A stretch of DNA of 30,318 nucleotides from positions 1 to 30,318 of the forward strand of contig VBGV01000067.1 in the NCBI GenBank assembly GCA_005880755.1. Direction: 5' to 3'. Of this stretch, positions 1 to 8,157 are shown piece by piece. The position numbers and the translations under genes are program-made. This DNA is from Chloroflexota bacterium. Its GTDB lineage: Bacteria; Chloroflexota; Dormibacteria; Dormibacterales; Dormibacteraceae. The stretch's first letter is position 1, and every line of letters starts with the position of its first letter. The notes below the pieces were generated by a model. That model was not told the DNA's origin. It did no database searches and saw only the letters and a program-made list of their open reading frames with translations.

Positions 1-2
1 AA

Positions 3-1943
3 GGCGCCCGCCGTCGCGGTGCGGAGATCTGCGAGGACACGCGCGTCACGGGCATCGAGGTGCGGGAGGGCCGCGTGCACCGGGTCATCACAGACAAGGG
101 AGGCATCGAGACCAACCTGGTCGTCAATGCCGGAGGGATGTTCGCGCCTGAGATCGGCCGCATGGCCGGGGTCAACGTCCCGCTCATCCCGTTCGCCCAC
201 GAATACTTGATCACGAGGCCGGCGGGTCTCCCTCTCGATATGCCGACCATGCGCGACCCTTCACTGCTCGTGTACTACCGGCCCGAATCAGGCGGCCTGA
301 TCATGGGCGGCTACGAGCGCGAGCCCGCGCCGTGGGGTCTCGACGGCGTCCCGAGCGACTTCAACGGCCGGCTCCTCGAGCCCGACTGGGACCGCTTCGA
401 GCCGCTGATGACAAACGCCGTCGTCCGGACGCCCTCATTAAAGGACGCGGAGGTGGTCCGGCTCGTCAACGGTCCCGAAGCGTTCACCCCCGACGGCGAG
501 TTCATCCTCGGCCCGAGCGAGGTCCGCGGCTTCTGGGTCGCGGCCGGCTTTTGCGCCCACGGCCTTGCCGGAGCGGGCGGCATGGGCCGCCTCGTCGCGG
601 AATGGATCATCGACGGGCAGCCTGGGCTGGATGCATGGGAGATGGACTCCCGCCGCTTCGGCCGCGCGTACACGAGCCGCGAGTACACGCTCGAGCGCAC
701 GCGCGAGGTCTACTCGACCTACTACGACGTCAAGTACCCGGGCCATGAACGCACCGCCGGCCGGCCGCTGCGCGTTTCGCCCATCTACTCACGCCTCACG
801 GACATGGGCGCGGCGTTCGGCGAGAAGTCCGGGTGGGAACGCGTCAACTGGTTCGAGCCCAACGGCACGCACGGGGACCAGGCGCTGCGACCGCACGGCT
901 GGGCCGGCCGATTGTGGTCGCCGGCGATCGGAGTCGAGCACAAGGCATGCCGCGAGACGGCGGCGATCTTCGATTTCACCTCATTCGCGAAGATCGAGGT
1001 GAGGGGCCGCGGCGCGGCGGAATATCTCGAGAGCCTGGCCGACAACCGGGTCGCGCGCGCGGTCGGCGCGCTGACCTACACCCAGATGCTCAACGAGGGC
1101 GGGGGCATCGAGTGCGACTTCACGGTCACGCGTCTCGACGACAGGCGCTTTCGTGTGATCACCGGGACGGCGTTCGGGATGCACGACCTGTCTTGGATCC
1201 GCGACCACGCGCCCGGCGATGGGTCGGTCGAGGTCGAAGACGTCACGTCGGCGTACGCGTGCGTCGGGCTCTGGGGACCTGCGGCCCGATCGATTCTCCA
1301 GAGACTGACGCCGGCCGACATCGGCACCGACGCCTTCCCGTTCATGACCGCGCGCGAGATCGCGATCGGCAGCGTCCCGTGTCTCGCGCTTCGCGTCACG
1401 TATGTCGGCGAGCTGGGCTGGGAGCTGTATTGCCCGTCCGAGTTTGGGCTTCGGCTCTGGGACGCGGTCTGGGAGGCGGGCCACGAGCTTGGGCTTGTCG
1501 CGGGCGGATACAAGGCAGTCGACTCGCTTCGCCTCGAGAAGGGCTATCGCGTCTGGGGCGCGGACATCACCTCCGAAACCGATCCCTATCAAGCCGGCCT
1601 CGGTTTCTGCGTCAAGCTCGACAAGGGCGAGTTCATCGGCCGGGCCGCGCTGCTGAAGAAACGTGACTCGCCGCTCGGCACGAAGCTGGCATGCCTGGTC
1701 TTCGACGACCCGCGATCCGTCGCGCTGGGTTCGGAGCCGGTGCGAATCGATGGTGAAGTAGTGGGGCGGGTGACGAGCGGCGGATACGGCTACACGGTGG
1801 CGAAATCGATCGCGTACGCCTACGTCCCGGCGACCTGTGCCGTCGACACGCCGGTCGAGGTCGACATCTTCGGCACGTGGGTCATCGGCCGCGTGGCGAA
1901 GGAACCGCTGTACGACCCAACCGGGGCAAGAGTCCGGGCTTAG
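3..1943 (+). CDS. FAD-dependent dehydrogenase with C-terminal glycine-cleavage T module (dimethylglycine/sarcosine dehydrogenase-like), 5' partial
   Basis: The frame is open to the window edge, so the N-terminal FAD Rossmann motif lies outside and 646 residues are visible. The visible part starts inside the FAD-oxidoreductase domain (a VVNAGGMFAPEIGRMAG segment near residue 40, then HEYLITRP). A middle domain follows, and from about residue 250 a GCV_T aminomethyl-transfer domain with its C-terminal barrel (GYTVAKSIAYAYVP near the end). This order is that of dimethylglycine dehydrogenase, dimethylglycine oxidase and sarcosine dehydrogenase, which oxidatively demethylate N-methylglycines and pass the one-carbon unit to tetrahydrofolate. 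Substrate cannot be fixed from sequence. It lies 15 bp before the next gene on the same strand. The amine-catabolic genes downstream make an amine substrate plausible. Confidence 0.88.
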   Translation, partial: GARRRGAEICEDTRVTGIEVREGRVHRVITDKGGIETNLVVNAGGMFAPEIGRMAGVNVPLIPFAHEYLITRPAGLPLDMPTMRDPSLLVYYRPESGGLIMGGYEREPAPWGLDGVPSDFNGRLLEPDWDRFEPLMTNAVVRTPSLKDAEVVRLVNGPEAFTPDGEFILGPSEVRGFWVAAGFCAHGLAGAGGMGRLVAEWIIDGQPGLDAWEMDSRRFGRAYTSREYTLERTREVYSTYYDVKYPGHERTAGRPLRVSPIYSRLTDMGAAFGEKSGWERVNWFEPNGTHGDQALRPHGWAGRLWSPAIGVEHKACRETAAIFDFTSFAKIEVRGRGAAEYLESLADNRVARAVGALTYTQMLNEGGGIECDFTVTRLDDRRFRVITGTAFGMHDLSWIRDHAPGDGSVEVEDVTSAYACVGLWGPAARSILQRLTPADIGTDAFPFMTAREIAIGSVPCLALRVTYVGELGWELYCPSEFGLRLWDAVWEAGHELGLVAGGYKAVDSLRLEKGYRVWGADITSETDPYQAGLGFCVKLDKGEFIGRAALLKKRDSPLGTKLACLVFDDPRSVALGSEPVRIDGEVVGRVTSGGYGYTVAKSIAYAYVPATCAVDTPVEVDIFGTWVIGRVAKEPLYDPTGARVRA

Positions 1944-1958
1944 ACTGGCCCTTCCGGC

Positions 1959-3521
1959 ATGTTCACAGGGGCCAAGTACGCTCGCAACGGCGACGTCAAC
2001 ATTGCCTACCAGGTCGTCGGCGACGGTCCACTCGACCTAATCCTCGTCCTGGGCTGGGTCTCCCACCTGGCCTACGTATGGGAGCTGCCGGCGCTGGCCG
2101 CCTTCCTCAAGCGCCTCGCCTCCTTCACCCGCCTGATCCTGTTCGACAAACGCGGCTCCGGCATGTCCGACCGCGTGCATCCTATGCCGACACTCGAGCA
2201 GCGGATGGACGACGTGAGAGCGGTGCTCGATGCGGTTGGTTCGAAGAAGACCGCGGTCATGGGGATCTCCGAGGGCGGCGTGATGTCATGTCTGTTCGCC
2301 GCCACGTATCCCGAGCGAACCGCGGGGATCATCATCGACGGGAGCTATCCGTCGTGGCTCCGCCGTCCAGGCTATCCCTGGGGCATGACCGAGGCCCAGC
2401 TGGAGAGAACCCTCGACCGGGCCAAGGAAACATGGGGCCGGGTCGTCGACATGAGGGGCTACGCGCCGACGCAGGTCGACAACCCTGAGGTCGCGCGCTG
2501 GTGGGCCACCTTCACGCAGATGAGCGCCAGCCCCGGCGATGCGGTCGAGCTCCTGCGGATGAACACCCTGATCGACATCCGCGATGCCCTGCCCGCAATC
2601 CGGGTGCCGACGCTGATCATTCACGCCACCGGAGACAAGATCGCGCCGATCGAGGCCGGCCGGTACTTCGCCGAGCACATTCCCAATGCGAAGCTTCTCG
2701 AGCTCGACTCGATCGACCATTGGCCCTACTTCGGCGACGCCGATATCGTCCTCGGTGAGGTCCAGGAGTTCCTGACGGGCGTACGCACCGCGCCCCCGCC
2801 GGACACCATGCTGGCGACGGTCTTGTGCACGAACGTGGCCCAGGCCGGTGCGCATGCGGTCTGGCTCGGCGACAAGCGCTGGCACCAGCTCGTCGACAGC
2901 CATCACGCCGTCGTCCGTTCGGCTCTCGCGAGGTATTCGGGCCGCGAGATCGACGCAGGCGAGCGCGGCGTCACGGCCGTCTTCGACGGCACCGCGCGGG
3001 CCATCCGCTGCGCACTTGACGTGCGCGATGAGCTCCTCCAGCTTGGGCTGCGGATTCGCGTCGGCGTGCACGCCGGTGAGTGCGAGGTCGGCGATGGCCG
3101 CCCACGAGGCGTCGCCTTGCACGTCGCTTCGAGCGTGATGGAGGCGGCGCAGCCCGGCGAGGTGCTCGTCTCCGGCACGGTCAAGGATCTCGTCGTCGGG
3201 TCCGGCCTCGAGTTCAGCGATCGCGGGGTGCGCGTTTTCGCGGGCATCCCCGGCTCGTGGACGCTGTTCGCGACAGGACCGGAACCGGCGGCCGCCGCGG
3301 CAGAGCCGGTTCGCGCCGGCGGCGCCATCGAGCTGAGCCGCCGCGAGCGCGAGGTCGCCCAGTTCGTCGCCCGCGGTCTGAGCAACCGCGAGATCGCGCA
3401 GCGCCTCTACCTTTCCGAGCGCACGATCGACAACCACGTCCACCGCATCCTCGACAAGCTTGGCTTCGATTCACGGGTGCAGATTGCGACCTGGCTCGCG
3501 CGAAATGAGCACCTGAATTGA
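1959..3521 (+). CDS. Alpha/beta hydrolase - degenerate class III cyclase domain - LuxR-type HTH fusion regulator
   Basis: A 520-residue protein with three parts. Residues 1-275 are an alpha/beta hydrolase: nucleophile elbow GISEGG with Ser104, acid in HATGD (Asp226) and His254 in SIDHW. Residues 285-440 resemble an adenylate/guanylate cyclase homology domain (GVHAGE, PGEVLVSGTVKDLV), but the usual first metal Asp of the TVLFTD motif is Asn292, the GDG motif reads GERG, and the usual AAR arginine is replaced in VASSV. Cyclase activity is therefore unlikely. Residues 458-515 form a LuxR/GerE helix-turn-helix (LSRREREVAQFVARGLSNREIA, SERTIDNHVHRIL). I infer a cytosolic one-component regulator in which the hydrolase part binds or processes a small ligand. 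ATG start; the target genes are unknown. Confidence 0.88.
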   Translation: MFTGAKYARNGDVNIAYQVVGDGPLDLILVLGWVSHLAYVWELPALAAFLKRLASFTRLILFDKRGSGMSDRVHPMPTLEQRMDDVRAVLDAVGSKKTAVMGISEGGVMSCLFAATYPERTAGIIIDGSYPSWLRRPGYPWGMTEAQLERTLDRAKETWGRVVDMRGYAPTQVDNPEVARWWATFTQMSASPGDAVELLRMNTLIDIRDALPAIRVPTLIIHATGDKIAPIEAGRYFAEHIPNAKLLELDSIDHWPYFGDADIVLGEVQEFLTGVRTAPPPDTMLATVLCTNVAQAGAHAVWLGDKRWHQLVDSHHAVVRSALARYSGREIDAGERGVTAVFDGTARAIRCALDVRDELLQLGLRIRVGVHAGECEVGDGRPRGVALHVASSVMEAAQPGEVLVSGTVKDLVVGSGLEFSDRGVRVFAGIPGSWTLFATGPEPAAAAAEPVRAGGAIELSRREREVAQFVARGLSNREIAQRLYLSERTIDNHVHRILDKLGFDSRVQIATWLARNEHLN

Positions 3522-3621
3522 GCACCGGTTGAGCCTTCTCACGGATGTCGGAACTGCAGCGCAGACCTAGCTTGCTTGGGTAGGCAGCCCTCTCGGGCCG
3601 CCATCACCAAGGAGGTAGGTA

Positions 3622-3894
3622 ATGGCACGTTTCATGGTCGAGCGCGCGTTCCCCGATGGCCTAGAGATCCCACTGACAGAGGAAGGGGCGCAGGCGTGCA
3701 TGTCGGTGGTAGGCACCAACGCCGAGCTTGGCGTCACGTGGGTGCACTCGTACGTGACGGAGGACCACAGGAAGACCTTCTGCATCTACGACGCGCCAAG
3801 TCCCGACGCCATCCGGAAGGCGGCCAAGCTCAACCAGCTGCCCGCGGACAAAATCACGCCGGTGCGGGTCCTAGACCCGTACTTCTACAGATGA
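3622..3894 (+). CDS. DUF4242 (SCO4226-like) small protein
   Basis: A 90-residue protein matching the DUF4242 pattern: MARFMVERAFPDGLEIPL at the start, a central WVHSYVTEDHRKTFCIYDAPS segment and a C-terminal PVRVLDPYFYR. The Streptomyces member SCO4226 is described as a nickel-binding ferredoxin-like-fold protein; whether this copy binds metal is not visible beyond His and Cys residues in the middle (HSY, DHRKTFC). The start is well fixed by a strong Shine-Dalgarno sequence, aaggaggt, five bases before the ATG. It is followed 8 bp later by an exported protein gene, so the two probably form a transcription unit. Confidence 0.8.
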   Translation: MARFMVERAFPDGLEIPLTEEGAQACMSVVGTNAELGVTWVHSYVTEDHRKTFCIYDAPSPDAIRKAAKLNQLPADKITPVRVLDPYFYR

Positions 3895-3902
3895 GGAGAC
3901 CG

Positions 3903-4403
3903 ATGAGCATGAAGTGGCTGACGAAATTCACGATCCCGGCCCTCGCACTCGTGGCTCTCTCCACGTCGGGAGCGCAGGCGTCAAACGGCGATGACGAGAG
4001 CGCCCTGGCGGGCGTGAGGCACGCGACCGCCGCCTACCATGACCTCGACAAGGCGATCGCCGCGCACTACGGACGTCTGCTCCCGTGCTTCGACCTTCCC
4101 GGCGTCGGCGGCATGGGCCAGCATTACGTGGACACCTCGCGGCTCGACGCCACGATCGAGGCCAACCGCCCAGAGGCCCTCGTCTATGAGGTCGAGGGCG
4201 ATCGCTTGAAGCTGGTCGCGGTCGAGTACATCGTGCCCTGGACCGCGTGGGCGCCGACCGCCCCGCCTCAGTTGTTCGGGCGATCGTTCTTCAGAAACAC
4301 CACTCTTCACCTGTGGGCGCTGCACGCCTGGATCTGGCGCCCGAACCCGTCGGGGATGTTCGCCAACTACAACCCCGCGGTGAAGCTCTGCCCAGGACGC
4401 TGA
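3903..4403 (+). CDS. Small exported protein of unknown function
   Basis: A 166-residue protein with a Sec signal peptide: MSMKWLTK, then a hydrophobic run TIPALALVALSTSGAQA with an AQA cleavage site near residue 25. The mature part has an alternating hydrophobic and charged pattern, GQHYVDTSRLDATIEANRPE, and a tryptophan-rich C-terminal half (VPWTAWAP, LHLWALHAWIWRPNPSG). It has two cysteines far apart, one in LLPCFD and one in the final LCPGR. I do not recognise a characterised family. The ATG at 3903 follows a gaggag Shine-Dalgarno that overlaps the end of the DUF4242 gene, so translation of the two is probably coupled. A GC-rich hairpin lies ten bases after the stop. Confidence 0.72.
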   Translation: MSMKWLTKFTIPALALVALSTSGAQASNGDDESALAGVRHATAAYHDLDKAIAAHYGRLLPCFDLPGVGGMGQHYVDTSRLDATIEANRPEALVYEVEGDRLKLVAVEYIVPWTAWAPTAPPQLFGRSFFRNTTLHLWALHAWIWRPNPSGMFANYNPAVKLCPGR

Positions 4404-4412
4404 GCAGTGGAT

Positions 4413-4436
4413 GAGGGGCGGCGCAGCCGCCCCCTC
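4413..4436. terminator. GC-rich hairpin, probable terminator between convergent genes
   Basis: The arms gaggggcggc and gccgccccctc pair over ten bases with one extra C and a three-base loop. It lies just after the exported-protein stop and before the end of the convergent phosphotransferase gene. No T-run follows, so it may act in a Rho-independent manner only weakly, or simply protect 3' ends in both directions. Confidence 0.55.
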
Positions 4437-4448
4437 GTCCGTCGTTAA

Positions 4449-4520
4449 TCCGCCTCGTTGGCGTCAGCGGGGCGTTATCGAGTTTCGGATTCCGCCTCGT
4501 TGGCGCCAACGGTGCGTAAG
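4449..4520. repeat. Imperfect tandem duplication (42-bp period) over the end of the phosphotransferase gene
   Basis: The 15-mer tccgcctcgttggcg occurs at 4449-4463 and again at 4491-4505, and the similarity continues for about 12 more bases with substitutions. The 42-bp period is 14 codons. On the minus strand the second copy after the stop codon stays in frame and reads ADANEAD then stop, echoing the GANEAE tail of the gene. This looks like an in-frame duplication of the old 3' end, after which a stop codon in the first copy became the current terminus. Confidence 0.6.
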
Positions 4521-5383
4521 AAGACATCGAAGTCGGGATCTGAGGCAGTCTCCTGCATGCGCGTGAAATGTTTGCCCGCATAGCCCTTGAAGTCGAAGTC
4601 CAGCTCGGAGATCCCGCTCTGCAGCACGCCCCACATCGCCTCGCGAAAGTCGGACATGAACCGCATCAACCGCAGCGACGCGATGTCCCGTTCATTGACC
4701 TGATCGAAATAGGCATGTAGCAGCTGACGATCGTCGTCGACTCCGAACTCGTGGTTGACGGAAAAGTTCGCCAGGTCGAAGAACCGGTCCCCCATGCCCG
4801 CGTACTCCCAGTCGACGATGCGAATCTGGCCGTCATCGAGGAAGTTCGCGTTGAGGAGGTCGTTGTGGCACGGGACAACTGGATTCACGCCCCGCGCGGC
4901 GCGGATCCTCTCCGCGATCGCGCGTGCCCTGCGGAATTCGCTTGGCATCTCGACCGCGTGCGCTTCGGCAGTTGCGCGATAGGCATCGACTACCGCCCAC
5001 GCATTGAAACGTCCTGGTATCGGGGGTCCGTCGTGGAACGCTCGGATAGCGAATGCAACTCTCGTCAGCATTGATGGGCTGCGCATCTCAGTCGGCGTGA
5101 TTGGCCGGCCTTCGATGAAGCGCGCCACCAGCCAGCCTTCCTCGGGCACAAACGCGGTCACCTCCGGGCCGATGCCGACCTCAAACGCACGCTTGCCCGC
5201 CGCGTACTCGACCGCGCGGTCGATGCCGAGGAGGTCTGTCTTCGCGCCGCCCATGCGCAGAACGAAAACCTCGTCGCCGACCTGGACCTTGAAGTTGCGA
5301 TTCGTGATCCCGCCGCCGAGCTCTTCCACCGTCGCGGGGAGCCCTGGCCACAGTTGAGCGACGGCGTCATGGGCGGCGTTCAC
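4475..5383 (-). CDS. Choline/aminoglycoside kinase-family phosphotransferase
   Basis: A 302-residue protein of the APH/choline kinase fold. An N-lobe glycine-rich stretch (ELGGGITNRNFKV, residues 21-33) is followed by VLRMGG, where Arg43 stands where many relatives have Lys. The catalytic loop CHNDLLNANFL carries His173, Asp175 and Asn180, and the metal-binding segment IVDWEYAGMGDRFFDLAN carries Asp191. The NRNF and DWEYAGMGD signatures are closest to LicA/choline-ethanolamine kinases, which phosphorylate amino-alcohols with ATP in the cytosol. GTG start with no in-frame ATG nearby. It is divergent from the aminotransferase gene with only about 20 bases between starts, so both promoters must overlap the opposite gene. 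Neighbouring amine genes support an amino-alcohol substrate, but this is inference. Confidence 0.85.
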   Translation of the reverse strand: MNAAHDAVAQLWPGLPATVEELGGGITNRNFKVQVGDEVFVLRMGGAKTDLLGIDRAVEYAAGKRAFEVGIGPEVTAFVPEEGWLVARFIEGRPITPTEMRSPSMLTRVAFAIRAFHDGPPIPGRFNAWAVVDAYRATAEAHAVEMPSEFRRARAIAERIRAARGVNPVVPCHNDLLNANFLDDGQIRIVDWEYAGMGDRFFDLANFSVNHEFGVDDDRQLLHAYFDQVNERDIASLRLMRFMSDFREAMWGVLQSGISELDFDFKGYAGKHFTRMQETASDPDFDVFLRTVGANEAESETR

Positions 5384-5403
5384 AAGTCCCGGATCGTATC
5401 TGC

Positions 5404-6702
5404 TTGAATGGCCGCGTGACGGTGGGGCACAAAGCGACGGAAACCGAGCTGGCCGACCTTCGCGCCAAGTACGTCCCCAGGGGCATCACCAGCGCCCATC
5501 CGGTGACCGTGGACCGGGCTCAGGGATCGGAGATCTGGGACATCAGCGGCAAGCGCTACATCGACTTCGCGGGCGGAATCGGAGTGATGAACGTGGGACA
5601 CGCCCACCCGCGCGTCATGAAGGCGGTGCGGGAGCAGCTGGACCGCGCGACCCACACCTCGTTCCAGGTCGTGCACTACGAGTCCTACCTGAGACTCGCC
5701 GAGCGCCTTTGCGAGGTCGCGCCGATCGATGGCCCGAAGAAGGCCGTCTTCTTCAGCACGGGCGCCGAGGCGATCGAGAACGCGGTCAAGATCGCCCGCG
5801 CGGCGACCGGGAGGCCGGCGGTGATCAGCTTCCGCGGCGGCTTCCACGGCCGCACGCTCCTCGCCCTCAGCCTCACCGGCAGCGTCCAGCCCTACAAGCA
5901 GGACTTCGGGCCCTACGCGACAGAGATCTACCAGACGCCATTCCCATATGCCTATCGCGGCTGGACCACCGAGGCGGCAATGGCTGACCTGGAGAACCTC
6001 CTCGAATCGGAGGTCTCGCCGAAGCGTGTCGCCGCGATCGTCATCGAGCCCGTACTGGGCGAGGGTGGCTTCGTTCCTGCGCCGCTGGACTTCATGCGCA
6101 GGCTCCGAGAACTCTGCGACCTGCACGGCATGCTTCTGATCGTCGACGAGATCCAGACGGGCTTCGGACGCACAGGCAAGTTCTTCGCCGTCGAGCACTC
6201 GGGCGTGCAGCCCGACCTGATCACGGTCGCCAAGAGCCTGGCCGCGGGCTTCCCGCTCTCCGGGGTCGTCGGCAAAGCGCAGGTCATGGACGCGCCCGAC
6301 CCGGGCGGCCTGGGTGGTACGTACGGGGGCAACCCGGTCGCATGCGCCGCCGGCCTCGCGGTGATGGACGTCATGCGCGACGAGCATTTGCCTGAGCGGG
6401 CGGCGCGCATCGGCTCGGTGGTCGAGGAGCGCATGCAGAGCTGGGCGGCCGACCACAAGCTCATCGGCGACGTGAGGGTGGTCGGGGCGATGGCCGGGAT
6501 GGAGCTCGTTCGCGATCGCGTCACCAAGGAACCGGCAGACAAGGAGGCGGCGCGAATCCTTGGCACTGCACGCGAGAAGGGCCTGATCGTCCTCCGCTGC
6601 GGCGTGCATCACAACGTGATTCGCACACTCATGCCGCTCACGATCCCTGACGAGCAGCTGGAACAAGGTCTGGACATGCTTGGCGCGTCGCTGGGCGCGT
6701 AA
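5404..6702 (+). CDS. gabT: 4-aminobutyrate (or 5-aminovalerate) aminotransferase, class III
   Basis: A 432-residue class III PLP aminotransferase. Visible signatures are FAGGIGVMNVGHAHP (residues 55-69), STGAEAIENAVKIAR (118-132), the cofactor-nitrogen Asp248 in IVDEIQTGFGRTG, and Schiff-base Lys277 in TVAKSLAAGFPL. It moves the amino group of GABA to 2-oxoglutarate, giving succinic semialdehyde and glutamate; putrescine or aminovalerate as donor is possible. A TTG start at 5404 is taken; a GTG at 5416 is equally plausible, and neither has a clear Shine-Dalgarno. It begins a run with aldehyde dehydrogenase and PotADBC, with 9 bp to the next gene. Confidence 0.9.
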   Translation: MNGRVTVGHKATETELADLRAKYVPRGITSAHPVTVDRAQGSEIWDISGKRYIDFAGGIGVMNVGHAHPRVMKAVREQLDRATHTSFQVVHYESYLRLAERLCEVAPIDGPKKAVFFSTGAEAIENAVKIARAATGRPAVISFRGGFHGRTLLALSLTGSVQPYKQDFGPYATEIYQTPFPYAYRGWTTEAAMADLENLLESEVSPKRVAAIVIEPVLGEGGFVPAPLDFMRRLRELCDLHGMLLIVDEIQTGFGRTGKFFAVEHSGVQPDLITVAKSLAAGFPLSGVVGKAQVMDAPDPGGLGGTYGGNPVACAAGLAVMDVMRDEHLPERAARIGSVVEERMQSWAADHKLIGDVRVVGAMAGMELVRDRVTKEPADKEAARILGTAREKGLIVLRCGVHHNVIRTLMPLTIPDEQLEQGLDMLGASLGA

Positions 6703-6711
6703 GGAGGCTCT

Positions 6712-8157
6712 ATGAGCACGACACTTCGACGTCACGAGATGTTCATCGGCGGAGAGTGGACGCCGGGCACAGGCGGTGACGTGCAGGAGATCGTCAACCC
6801 CGCCACCGGCAAGGTCATCGCGCACGTCCCCAAGGGAACCGACAAAGACGTCGACCGCGCGGTCGAAGCCGCCCGCAAAGCGTTCGACGGCGGCTGGTCC
6901 GACAGCACGCCTCGCGACCGCAGCGAGCGGATGCTGAAGCTGGCCGACGCGATCGCAGCCAACGGCGATGAGTTCGCGCGGATCGAGTCGGAGAACGTCG
7001 GCAAGCCGCTCGCTGCGACCAAGTCCGAAGAGATCCCGCCCATCGTCGACTGCATCCGGTTCTTCGCCGGCGCCGCACGCGTGCTCGAGGGCCGCGCCAC
7101 GGGCGAGTACATGTCGGGTTTCACGAGCATGCTGCGCCGTGAGCCTCTCGGGGTGGTTGGCTCGATCGCCCCCTGGAACTACCCCCTGATGATGGCTGCG
7201 TGGAAGATCGGCCCCGCGCTCGCCGCGGGCAACACCGTGGTGTTGAAGCCGTCCGAGTGGACTCCACTGACCGCGCTCAAGCTCGCCGAGCTGGCCGCGG
7301 ACATCTTCCCGCCTGGCGTCTTCAACGTCATCACCGGCGACGGCGAACCGGTCGGCGCCGGCATCGTCCGCCACCCAGGCGTGTCGATGGTCTCCCTCAC
7401 CGGTGACGTCGCCACAGGCAAGGAGGTGGCGCGCGCGGCCGCGTCGACGCTGAAGCGGGTGCACCTCGAGCTGGGCGGCAAGGCGCCGGTGATCGTCTTC
7501 GACGACGCCGACCTGGACAAGGTCGTGGAGTGGATCAAGATCGGCGGCTACTTCAACGCAGGGCAAGACTGCACCGCAGCGACCCGCGTCATCGCCGGGC
7601 CGCATATCCACGAAAGGCTGTTGGGCGACCTCGTGCCTGCAGTCCACAGCCTCAAGGTCGGCGACCCCATGTCCGACGACACCGAGATGGGGCCGCTCGT
7701 ATCGGAAGAGCAGCTGATGCGCGTGTCAGGTTTCGTCGAGCGGGCGAAAAAGGCCGGCGCGGAGGTGCTCACCGGTGGCGCCCGCATCAAGAAGGCGGGG
7801 TCGTGGTACGAGCCGACCGTCGTCGTACCGAAGGGCCTGAGCGACGAGATCGTGACCAAGGAAGTCTTCGGCCCGGTGGTCACTGTCCAGCGCTTCACCG
7901 ATGAGGACCAGGCGCTGGCGTGGGCCAACGGCGTCGACTACGGCCTCGCCGCCTCAGTCTGGACACGCGACGTCGGCCGCGCGCTCCGCATGGCGCGCAA
8001 GCTGCAGTTCGGAACTGTCTGGATCAACACGCACATACCGCTCGTCAACGAGATGCCTCACGGCGGCTACAAGCAGAGCGGTTACGGCAAGGACATGTCG
8101 ATCTACTCGCTCGAGGAATACACGCAGATCAAGCACGTGATGGCGTCGCTTGACTGA
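6712..8157 (+). CDS. Gamma-aminobutyraldehyde-type NAD(P)+ aldehyde dehydrogenase
   Basis: A 481-residue aldehyde dehydrogenase of normal length. Catalytic Cys287 lies in FNAGQDCTAATRV, a form typical of PatD/YdcW aminobutyraldehyde dehydrogenases; general base Glu253 is in LELGGK, and the oxyanion Asn156 in APWNYPLMMAAWK. The expected reaction is oxidation of 4-aminobutanal (from putrescine) to GABA, feeding the aminotransferase just upstream. A betaine-aldehyde or other aminoaldehyde substrate is the main alternative. The ATG is preceded by aaggagg directly after the aminotransferase stop, and its end overlaps the start of the PotA gene, so all are cotranscribed. Confidence 0.88.
   Translation: MSTTLRRHEMFIGGEWTPGTGGDVQEIVNPATGKVIAHVPKGTDKDVDRAVEAARKAFDGGWSDSTPRDRSERMLKLADAIAANGDEFARIESENVGKPLAATKSEEIPPIVDCIRFFAGAARVLEGRATGEYMSGFTSMLRREPLGVVGSIAPWNYPLMMAAWKIGPALAAGNTVVLKPSEWTPLTALKLAELAADIFPPGVFNVITGDGEPVGAGIVRHPGVSMVSLTGDVATGKEVARAAASTLKRVHLELGGKAPVIVFDDADLDKVVEWIKIGGYFNAGQDCTAATRVIAGPHIHERLLGDLVPAVHSLKVGDPMSDDTEMGPLVSEEQLMRVSGFVERAKKAGAEVLTGGARIKKAGSWYEPTVVVPKGLSDEIVTKEVFGPVVTVQRFTDEDQALAWANGVDYGLAASVWTRDVGRALRMARKLQFGTVWINTHIPLVNEMPHGGYKQSGYGKDMSIYSLEEYTQIKHVMASLD

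Noticed and set aside
2286..3443. Minus-strand open frame of 385 codons opposite the hydrolase-LuxR gene
   Set aside because: No domain or membrane pattern; it mirrors the codon bias of the real plus-strand gene.
5380..7647. Long minus-strand open frame of 755 codons
   Set aside because: It lies opposite the aminotransferase and dehydrogenase genes, whose motifs are intact. The translation is Arg/Asp/Val/His-rich low-information sequence typical of antisense frames in GC-rich DNA.
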